Of a stretch of 64,000 nt of DNA, positions 41,934 to 51,700 are shown one piece after another. The DNA is taken from NCBI GenBank assembly GCA_025618425.1, contig CM046836.1, positions 22,549,981-22,613,980 on the forward strand, read 5' to 3'. Origin of the DNA: Heliocidaris tuberculata (lineage: Eukaryota > Echinodermata > Echinoidea > Camarodonta > Echinometridae). The notes beneath the pieces are model-generated. The model ran no database searches. It was not told where the DNA came from and saw nothing but the letters and a program-made list of their open reading frames with translations. The translations under genes and the position numbers were made by a program. Within the stretch, counting starts at the first letter, position 1, and the number at the start of each line of letters is the position of its first letter.

Positions 41934-43181
41934 GATATATTTGAGTCTATCATGAGCTGGATAGATAGTACAGTCTATACTCCCAAGTCCCCATTTGACT
42001 GTCCTCTGCTGTCTTCAAAACGACGGTTAGTTAATTGATGACTGCTAATTAGCATACTGATAATATGCTGCTTCCACGTAGATCTGAAGCAGTAGCAAAA
42101 TGGTCGAACTGTGCACAACAGGTCGTTGGTCCTGTTCCCACTTCGGCCTATAAAAACTATTCGCCTAATATTTTCGTCAGCCTACTGTATGATGATGATG
42201 AAGATAAAGATGATAATTTTCATTATTACTGTTATTATTATCATTATCATTATTATTATTAGCATTATTATTAGCATTATTATTAGCATTATTATTATTA
42301 TTATCATCATCTTTATTATTAGTATTATCAATATTATTACCATCATCATCACTCATTACCCTTATATGTTACGGACTATATACTCTCATAATATTGTTCC
42401 GTATGATCCGGCACGGGGAAGTACATGTATATCACTATTTGCAACAAAATTGTATAGGTCCTTAGTGTTTCACACTCATGATGAAGCTTAGCCCCTGAAG
42501 CTAAGAAGAAATGATTCCTCTATAAATGAAGAGATTTCGACTCAAGAATAAAAATATTCATATTTTCACGATTTGGATTGACAGTCCGAAAGAAATTTTG
42601 AAAAACAATTTGACAATCATATATAGGAATACGCGCAATCCTCCTGAGGATATAGGCCTATAAAGATAGGGATGGGATGAACTTTAAAAAAAAAATGTCA
42701 TTATTATAGTATTACATGCAAACAATATTTTTAGATGAAAACGGATGGAGAGAAATGTGATAATCATTGTAGGGGCACCATTCAATTACGAATAAGAAGA
42801 TTAAGCGAATCGGTTTCTTTGTGGACGATATGATCAAGCGTCGAATTGACAAGTTCCCTGACCTCATATGAACACGTGGCCTGGGGAATCCCCATTTCTT
42901 TTTTTTTCTCTCTGTATACAGGGACCACACGAGTAATTCATCCGCTCGCGATGCATTCTGGACTGCCGTAAGTAAGATGATGTAATGGTAGATGATCAAA
43001 AATATCCATATAAAATTGAATACTTGTCGGCAATCTATTCAAGAGAAATGGTGTTTGGAAGTCACATTCTTTTATATGTCACCCCTATTGTGTGGAAGCT
43101 TGGACGCCTTGTTGTATTTTACAGGAATTATTTGATCTGTAGTGTACACTGTTTCCAGCAGTGAGAAGTGTGTGTGTGTGG

Positions 43182-43200
<19 letters not shown>
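41934..43200. other. Upstream of the TRIM gene, microsatellite-rich
   Basis: 42204-42350 is an irregular ATT/ATC array. GT repeats lie at 43168-43213. No gene recognised; ORFs over the array encode only Ile/Tyr runs. Confidence 0.5.
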
Positions 43201-43216
<16 letters not shown>

Positions 43217-43229
43217 TGGTTTTTTTCAG

Positions 43230-43880
43230 AAAATTCAAATGTAGAGGTTGATTTAAATGATATGTTTTGTAAAGATATACCCCATCTAAGGGACAATATG
43301 AATTTATGTGAAATTACCAAAGAAGAATGTCATGTAGCGCTAAAAAGTATGAAACTTAATAAATCTCCTGGGAATGACGGCTTTTACTGTTGAGTTTATC
43401 ACATTTTGGCCACAGTTAGGAGGGCTGCTGGTCGAAGTTTTCAGTGAAGCAATTAATAACGGTTTTTTATCGACGTCTCAGTAGCAAGGTGTCATAACAC
43501 TGATTGAAAAAAAATGGTAAAGATCTTTTACTATGTTAAAAACTATAGGCCTATAAAATTGTTAAACACGGACTATAAGATAATTTCAAAGATAATGGCA
43601 AAACGAATAAAAGAAGTATTAAATTATATTATTCATTCAGATCAAGTAGGTTACATAAATAATAGGCACATTGGTGAAGCTGTACGTTTGATAGATGATG
43701 TGATTTTTCATTGTAATAATTACTGTGAAGAGGATATTTTCCTCATAGCAGTTGATTTTAATAAAAGCATTTGATTCTGTTTCACATAAATTTCTCTTCA
43801 AAGTAATAGAATTATTTGGGTTTGTTCATGGGTTAAAACTATGTATAACGGAATTAGTAGTTGTGTTATGAATGGAGGTT
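43230..43880 (+). pseudogene. L1-like non-LTR reverse transcriptase relic
   Basis: Translated pieces on the plus strand, with a stop or shift between them, are ALKSMKLNKSPGNDGF, a Trp/Leu-rich stretch, then NYRPIKLLNTDYKIISKIMA, HSDQVGYINNRHIGEAVRLI and FLIAVDFNK. These follow the order of RT motifs 0-3 in L1/Tx1-type elements (NKSPGxDG, RPISLLNxDYKI, QxGFIxxRxI, DFEKAFD). No YADD motif and no endonuclease are visible. It is broken and 5'/3' truncated. Confidence 0.75.
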
Positions 43881-43894
43881 TCTCTGACTAATGG

Positions 43895-44300
43895 TTATTT
43901 TGATATTAAGAGATGAGTAAGGCAGGATTTGTCAGATGAATGTGAAAGATCATTTATATAAATTAAAAACAATAAAGGACCCAGGATTGAACCTTGTGGT
44001 ACCCCATGTGTAAGAGAAGAAAAATTGGAAGAATTATTGTTATAAACTACATATTGAGATCTATTACAAAGATAACTTTCAAACCAACTTAGTGGTAAGC
44101 CCCTAATCCCATAGTGTTCCAATTTTGACAAGAGTATTCTATGATCAACTTTGGAGCTTTGGAGAGGTCCATGAAAATGCCAGTGCAAAATTTATTAGTA
44201 TGAATTGCTGATAAAACTTTATCTTGTAAATCTATCAAAGCATGTGCAGTTGAATGATTTTTCCTAAACCCATATTGTTCATTCATTTTCATTCATTCAT
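43895..44300 (-). pseudogene. CR1/Jockey-like reverse transcriptase relic
   Basis: On the minus strand it reads [31 protein letters not shown], then after a frameshift [20 protein letters not shown] and [20 protein letters not shown]. These are RT motifs of the CR1/Jockey/L2 group, a different clade from the neighbour at 43230. The YADD box is beyond the break and not seen. Confidence 0.8.
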
Positions 44301-44655
44301 TCCATTTATTTCATCCATTCATAAAAACAAAATTACATTTACAAAATTTATAAAACAATCACAGTATAATAGAACATGAATGAGGAGACAGCTTAGAAAG
44401 GCAAAAGAGCCTTATTGGTGCTGCCACCAACAAAAGTTAAACAACATCATATATATTAATTTATACATAAAAGTAAAAAAGCGTGAATAGCAAAATAAAA
44501 ACAAACAATACAAAAATAGGAGTAAAGCCTGAACATACATAAAGTAAACTAAGTATTATAAGTATCCAGTATGAGTGATTTCAACCTCCTTTTGAAGACT
44601 TTAAGAGAAGGACTACATTTAATGTATGAGGGTAATTTATTCCAGATAGAGTTTT
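44301..44655 (-). pseudogene. LINE C-terminal tail and 3' end
   Basis: On the minus strand, SIWNKLPSYIKCSPSLKVF and KRRLKSLILDTYNT match the usual C-terminus of CR1/Jockey-type RTs. About 250 bp of 3' UTR follow, ending in an ATGA-rich microsatellite (44282-44310). It is the far end of a LINE, truncated where it meets the third mariner copy, and is followed on the same strand by the RT fragment above. Confidence 0.7.
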
Positions 44656-44659
44656 TTGC

Positions 44660-45454
44660 AACATTATTTTCTTTCATGTGATACCACTTATATGATACAA
44701 ACTTCATGCATGAGTGAATAAAGATAATATGAAGTAGGACTACAAAAAGGTAGTTTGGCCAACGATATCTGAATTTCAAAGAGATAATCTTATTTCTAGA
44801 AAGTTCAGTTTCTGCCCTTTCATAAGTATGACACCTCAATCGGGAAAAATAAGCCAGGAATAACAAAGCTGTGCATTGTGGTGTAAAGTGATGCTTGCAT
44901 TTCCATAATTTATTAAAAGCTTCCAGATTGTCCCCATTCTGTTACCAGAAATACTAGTTGCTCTATTGTTATCTGCATGGTCAAGTAGGTTAATGAAAAC
45001 GTACCTCACTATCAATCAGCTTTTATCATTTTCTACTCACCACTCCATTTTGTTGACGACCAGCCATGCATGAAGTCTTTTTTCTTGTTTGTTTATTGCT
45101 AGGACAGGCAGCCAGTGCAAACGGATTCGTTTAATAAATCATGGAAATGCAAGCATCAATTTACACCAACAGAGCTTTGTCATCCCTGGCTCATTTTTCC
45201 CGATCGAGGTATCCTATGAAAGGGCAGAAAATGAACTTCTAGAAATGTGATTATGTCTTTGAAATTCAGATATCGTTGGCCAAACGATTTTCTTCATTCA
45301 CTCATGCGGGAAGTATATGTTTCATACGAGTGGCATCAAATCAAAGAAGAGGATCCAAGCTTTACAAAAATGTGTCATTTATTAATCATAACTGTGGTTA
45401 AAGATATGATTAAACATCGATAAATCTCGGTTTCGTTTTTTCTGGGACGCACTG
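44660..45454. mobile_element. Third copy of the long-TIR mariner family, left end lost
   Basis: The right end CTCGGTTTCGTTTTTTCTGG plus GACGCACTG is followed by TA. The interior aligns with 9215-9810, including CCCCATTCTGTTA, CACCACTCCATTTTGTTGACG and CCCTGGCTCATTTTTCCCG. The left arm (TGATACCACTTATATGATAC, CATGAGTGAATAAAGATAAT) pairs with the right arm but lacks its outermost roughly 90 bp, replaced by LINE sequence. Only remnants of the transposase start remain. Confidence 0.82.
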
Positions 45455-45812
45455 TATAAAGTCCACTTTTACCATTCGCTTTGGTTTGGGTGATACAGAA
45501 CATAGTGGGATGAATTCAAGCCAAAGATGACGTAGGATACTCAGGAAATTTAAGCTTTCGTCTTTCGACTTCATCAGAAATTTATTCTGAAACAGTTATA
45601 TAAAGAGAAGATACAATCACTCAGAAAGGCATGACAAAAACTAACAAAGCACTAAGACTGTGTGAGAATAATTCACAAAATATAAAGAGAAGACACAATC
45701 ATTCAAAAAAAATAATGGACTAATAAATTATACTCTCAGTAGAAATATTATGTAAAAATACTGAAATTTCAAATGAATTATAATAAAGCAGACATACCTG
45801 TCGTGGACAGAC

Positions 45813-45946
45813 CAGGGGCCTGTAACATAAAGAGATAAATCAATCTTACGATTGAAATCAATCATAAGTTTCTATGGCAAACCATGTACTGAAGAGTTAC
45901 AATTGATCGTAAGATTGATTGTATCTCTTTATGTTACAGGCCCCTG
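45813..45946. mobile_element. MITE with CAGGGGCCTGTAACATAAAG ends
   Basis: CAGGGGCCTGTAACATAAAG at the left pairs with CTTTATGTTACAGGCCCCTG at the right. CAATCTTACGATTGAAATCA and the inverse ATCGTAAGATTG extend the stem, so most of the 134 bp can fold into one hairpin. Confidence 0.85.
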
Positions 45947-45997
45947 ATGTCAAGGTCTTGTTGAATTCCTTGAATAATTTTAATCGTTTTGAGTTAC

Positions 45998-46421
45998 TTA
46001 AGCTCATCGCACAATATACGATCGGTCTACGATCCGATATTGGAAATAAATCGCAATATCATTAAATATAAGCAGTTTAACAAGTGAAAGCTACCTGGTT
46101 CACGTTCTCTACAATAATATGAATACTCTACATAGGAATTTGGTGCGATGTCAGCCTTATATCCGGAAAAAGGGCCAAATCAGTTTCAAATCGTAGACAA
46201 TCGCAGATCTGCTCTGACGTCACTACGATTCGGAGCCGATTTGGCCTTTCCTCCGACTAGAAGGCTCGTAAGAGGCCATAATTTCGATTTTACTATCTAC
46301 GTAACTATTCAGAACCTCAATAAAACACATTTTATGTGTTTAACAGTTTATATCTAATGCTATGGCATTATCTTTGAAAATCGGATCGTAGACCGATCGT
46401 ATAGTGTGCGGTGGGCTTTAG
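45998..46421. mobile_element. MITE with 40-bp ends around GATCGGTCTACGATCCGAT
   Basis: The left end holds ACGATCGGTCTACGATCCGA; the right end holds the inverse TCGGATCGTAGACCGATCGT. The pairing goes on outward to AAGCTCATCGCAC against GTGCGGTGGGCTT. The ORF at 46148-46357 lies wholly inside and is probably not a gene. Confidence 0.82.
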
Positions 46422-46840
46422 ATACCCACTTGTGTTAGAAAGCGTACTGAGCATTGCCAATGCGCATATGTTGCCATGTGTAATATCATGAATATCCAAT
46501 AAGTACTTGAAATGCACCAAGGTCATTCTGATAATGTGAGTATGACAGAATTCGTTTCATACTTGAGAGTAAACAAGTCACCGAGTTCATATGTCATTCT
46601 ACATAATATATACTACAGTCATATACTATACAAAATGTATGGAAAATATGATACAAAAAATATCATACATCTGTCACAAAATAGAACTAGTTTCAAATTG
46701 TTGAATATGACAGGTATAAAACACTGCAAAAATGCAACCGCCGTTCCATCCATCTTTGGTCAGAAACACCAATACCTACTATAATTTGTAAGAAAAACAA
46801 ATTAACCCTCCTCTGTCTATTTAATATCTTATGTATGTGA

Positions 46841-46892
<52 letters not shown>

Positions 46893-47154
46893 TATGCTTT
46901 ATGAATTTCAATGAGAGAAGAGAGACTGTGATCCATACATTAAAAAGTATCATTAAAACCTTGTTACATAACTCTACTTAAGAAGAAGTATAAGAAGTTG
47001 ATATGTTAGACAAATGAGTTAAAGCCGTTCAGTCGTAGGTGTGCAAGTGTCCGTGTTTAAGTCTCAGATGAAATTGGCCACTCTTTCTGAAAAAAAAAAT
47101 AATTGAGAATTATCTCATAAAAACAACAACAGCTTTTGCTTATATTAAGGGTTA
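46422..47154. other. Intergenic, nothing recognised
   Basis: Contains the (AT)n run at 46844-46889. No supportable coding sequence. Confidence 0.4.
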
Positions 47155-47420
47155 TCTAGACCGGGGTAACCTCGCTAGTCATAGGGACCGCTATCCATAA
47201 CGCGTGACTAAATGAATAGCGGTTCTGTATGAATAGCGGCCCTTCTAAATAGCGAGTAAACCATAGACAAATTACCTCGCTATTCAAAAGGACTTCCATT
47301 CATAACGACCACTATTCATAACTATTCACAAGGACCGCTATTCATAACGCGTGTTAAATGAATAGGGGTTTTCTATGAATAGCGGTATTTATGAATGGCG
47401 AGCGGACCCCTCTAGACCGG
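47155..47420. mobile_element. MITE-like element built of CGCTATTCATAACG motifs
   Basis: TCTAGACCGG occurs at both edges, with GGTAACCTCGCTAGTCATA on the left roughly inverse to ATGAATGGCGAGCGGACC on the right. Inside, TATGAATAGCGG and CCGCTATTCATAACG occur several times in both orientations, for example near 47203, 47220, 47298, 47334 and 47373. No ORF. Confidence 0.65.
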
Positions 47421-48744
47421 CGGCCCACAAGAACGACAGCCCACTACACCGAAACACTTTACAAATGTGAAAAAACAAACCCCAAAACAACCCATTTGGC
47501 TATCAGTCGACAGGTCTCGGGGCCGTCGATCTCTTGGACTGTCAGGGGATGTGTCTTAATTCGTGTGTTGTTATCAGTTACAAGAGTAAAATAATTGACT
47601 TCGAGTGGTTCACCACTGAATACAGTGCGGAACGGTTTTCCAACTTCTTCGTAATCATGGCAAAGGGTGAGTTAAGCTCGGGTTCTTCAGTAATTTTGGC
47701 AGCAACATGAAGATGAAGGTAATAACGTCGACTGCAGCAAGAAGCTTGAATGATGCGTCATATGATGAACATCTGTCATCCATTAGTCCTGAGTTAAAAA
47801 AAAAAAAAAAAAAACGAGTGAAAATGACATATGAATAGCTTTAGATTAAACAGTGGTTAGCATATCATTAAAATCAAGGCATTAGGAAGACATTTTTTGC
47901 CGCAGAGAAGACCCCCATTTTTATACTCAAATTTCCGTTCCAAAGCATACAATTTCTTTTCTTGTTGAGAAATTTAAAAGAAGAGAGAAGACCGTACCCA
48001 AGCACCCCTTCTTTTTTCATTCCGTCGTTCCGGTCGTTCTGGCCCGCCCCGGCCCGTTTCGAAGAATATCATTTTTAGTGAAAAGTTGAAAACGAGTTTC
48101 ATTCCAGGTGCATAATTCCACCCCAGGGAATTCAGTTTTCATTCTTGCTGAGCGCATTGCATGATGCGAATTAACCCAGCTAAATATGAATACACGCACC
48201 ATAGACTTGCCATGACACACAGCGTATTTAGCTAATGGGAGCTTGTGGGAACCAGCTCCTTAGCATCATATCTATATTGTAATCTAGTTCCAAAGACCCC
48301 CTTTTCCCAAAATGTTAGTAGTTCCGAAGACCATCCTTTTCATGATACGCTCGTTCCGAAGCCCCCCCCCCCTTTTTTGTTGTCTTGCCAGTGGCACATA
48401 CCTACCACTTTTGGGATCGAGTGCCCCCCCCCCCCGGGTTCTCTCCCTATTTTTTTTTTTTTTTTTTGCATATTAATTCTGACATTTCGCTTTTATTCCT
48501 CTATGATAGAGTAGGAGGGAAACGCCAAGGCATATGGGTTACTGGGTGTCCCATATACGTTTCAAAGTACATCGAACTTAATCAGCATTGAAAGTATGAT
48601 TTTGGTCGGATCCAAGCTCTGGTAAGGCTATAAGCAAAAAGCTCTGACAAGATAAAATCTTTGATGCAATCGGTTACATAATACATGGGACACAATACCT
48701 TGCACTTGGCTGCCTAGATTCCACCTCATCGTGCTCATGCATGG
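47421..48744. other. Downstream of the transporter gene, last exon not found
   Basis: C tracts at 48365-48374 and 48424-48436 and a T tract at 48452-48469. On the minus strand I searched for a final transmembrane exon of the MCT-like gene and saw none. Confidence 0.4.
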
Positions 48745-51700
48745 TTAAAAGTTTGTGAAAGAAGTAGAAGGAAGTACACAGTTCGTAGCTCTTGTTGAAT
48801 CACATCTATCAACTTTTTTTTCCCCCAGAAAGGGCCAATTTTTTTTATTTTTTTTTCCAGTGGAGCACTTTTCAGAGAGGTAATATTTTGTTTTTTTTAA
48901 CTCTCCTGCTTCAGCCATAATGCTGTGTGTGGGTGTGGCCACACAAATGTGCTTGACTTGTGTGAGTTGAAGTGTGTATTCAAGCGCTTTTTTGAAGGAG
49001 ATTTTTCGGTGCATGCCCCCGCGAGCCCCTCCGCTTCTATCGCCTATGCAGTTGATCTTTACCATTTTTAATGCTTTACTGAATGATGTACTAATCAATG
49101 ACGTCTGTAACATAAAGGCATAGTTCACACCTGTTAAATATCCTCCTAGCAAAAATCCGCAGCCGCATAAGACACTGTTAATAGCGAGTGATATTGCAAC
49201 ATTTCCAGAGGAGACTCTGTCCCTTATCACCAGGGGTCCGAGTGTGGCTCTTCCAGCAATAGCTGCAGCTGAACACCATGCCGACACCACCATGATATAA
49301 AAGTTGGGAAGGAATGCATCAAATGCCAACGAAATGATATTGAATAATGTTAAAGTTAGATGCATGCTAACAGGATCAACAAGCTTGTGAGTGAAGAAAG
49401 CAACGGCAAGTCGACTGCAAAGGTTTCCGACAGCGGCAAGGAAGGTAATGACGATTATATTTCGTTGTGAGATTCCCCTTTGGAGGGCACGTGGAATAAG
49501 AAAGGCATGCCATCCGGTGTATACAAAGTATAATACAATATCTGACAAGAAAATGAAGATACGAACTGGGTCCGCAAAAAGTTCTGTACTTCGAAACCAC
49601 GCTAAAAATCTTCCCGGGTTGCAAGTTATATCCAGACGTTGCTTGTGATCACGTTCGTCGGAAGTGCTTGGCTGATCCGTATCAACGATCGTCGCATCCT
49701 GTTCGTTTGAAGGAGTCAACAGTGCGTGTTTAGCGGTAGTGCCATCATCATCAGCAGCAGCAGCATGATCATTGCCATTAGCTGCATTCGAACTGTAATT
49801 TACACCTTCTGAAGCAGACACTCCTTCGTAGTTTATTGTGTTCGTAACATTATCCACTGAGGCAATTGTGTCTAATCTCACATCCTCCCTTGACGTAACA
49901 TTGTATGGTGTTATCCGGATGGTCATGGCACCAGGGATTGCGTTTAACAAGAGCCCGCCCAGGATCAAGAGGACACCTCGCCAATCGTACGCAACCAACA
50001 GCTCCTCTGCCAGGAAAGGAAATAGAACCATTCCAACAGAGTGTCCGCAAGATGAAAGTCCGTAGAGAAGGTTGAAGTTCTCCCCTGCCAAACTGGCCAA
50101 TGCAGCCATACAAACTATCAAGATAGTGCTATGCCCAATTCCTGAAATGGCAAAAAATCAAGAATAATGTTAGTTTAAGTATACCATGTATACGGAGAGT
50201 TAAAGTCTCCGCACTATCTTAATAGAAATTTGTGCTGGAGTCAGTGGTAAAGCCTAGCTCTATGCGCCAAGTAAGATCATTTTTAGGTGCCACGGACGTG
50301 ACTAAAAAGTGGCAATTGGATGCCACTTACGTAGCGCTTACTGGAAGGCCAGCAGATTTTCTGTTTAAAAAATTTCTCACGTAACACCAGCCCTGTCCAC
50401 TGCCCTGGGTAGTGGCGTATCTAGGTATTATGGCGCCCGGGGCAAACAACGAAGTTGCGTCCCCCAGTGCCAAATGTTATCTATGTTATTGTTCCAGCGA
50501 GGGAGCAAAGCTACCGAGGGGTAATTTTTCCCCCTTTTTACCGTAAAAAACCACGAAATTTCTTGTGCATGCAACCCAGGAAATTTTTCAAATCATCGAC
50601 CACTGCAGCTGAGCGTTAGGGAAGTTCAAATTCTGTGCACTGATCAACGGTTTTCTATTCAATCCCTTTTCTTGTAGGGCACAATATTAACAAAACCCCT
50701 TGAGAAATAGTCGAGGAATTGAGAAAGGCAAGCGAAAGTTCATAAATTCTTTCAATTTTTGAACCTTTGCAAGTGCTCTTTTCTACACTCTATCATACTA
50801 GTATTCAACAAGAAGCTAATGAAACTTACAGGATAGCGAGCAAATTATTATTTTTTTTTTTTGAACCCTTAACCCAGTATACTGGGACCCAAAATTACGG
50901 GATCCTGCAGCAACATAATTATGCGAAGGAGCACAGTGACAGAGCTTTAGAAAAATTTTGCATTTGAAACCGTCAAAAACTATTTCTATTGCAGTTACCC
51001 TGTAAATTTGAGCGCATAATCCTTAAGAGTTATAATTTTTCTTCATTTTCTCCCCTTTTTCTTTCTCTCTTTTGCTTATTTTGCGCCCCCTTCAAGTGCC
51101 ATCCGGGGCACGTGCCCCCGCCCTACGCCACTGGCCCTGAGGCCTAGGTGGCCCTACGTGGCATCGTATGGTTTTGACGTGATTTCACGTGGCGCCATTT
51201 TCAGGAAATTACAATCATGGCCTAACGTGGCCGATACGGCCAGTTTTTGAAAGGGTTATAATTGGCATATACGTGGCTTTTTGATTTTCACCCAGAGTCT
51301 TCAGTCTCATAATTGAAGAGTCAATACCTGATTACATTAAACTTGAACAGGATATTAATCATTAATACAATCAAATCATCTCACCGGAAACTGCAAAGCA
51401 AATTGCTAGTTGTATGTTGACAGTGGCGGTAGAGGCAAGCAATATGCTACTGCTTTCCACCATGGCTGCAACTACTAGGAGGAGACGAGGGCGAGTAATT
51501 CGGTGATAGAGACCACCTACGATTGGTGCTGAGAGAGAAAGACAAATCAAGGAAATGATAATGATAACTAATCTTCTACATTTGGTCCAATAACCAAGTA
51601 CTACTAATCGTTTTGTCTACTAACCGATATGTGTAAAAGTAGTTTGATTTTATGTTCAGTTTGTCTACAATGTCCGTTAAGTCTATCATTCATTACGCTG

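Noticed and set aside
46148..46357. 69-codon ORF
   Set aside because: It lies inside a MITE with clear terminal inverted repeats and has no recognisable domain.
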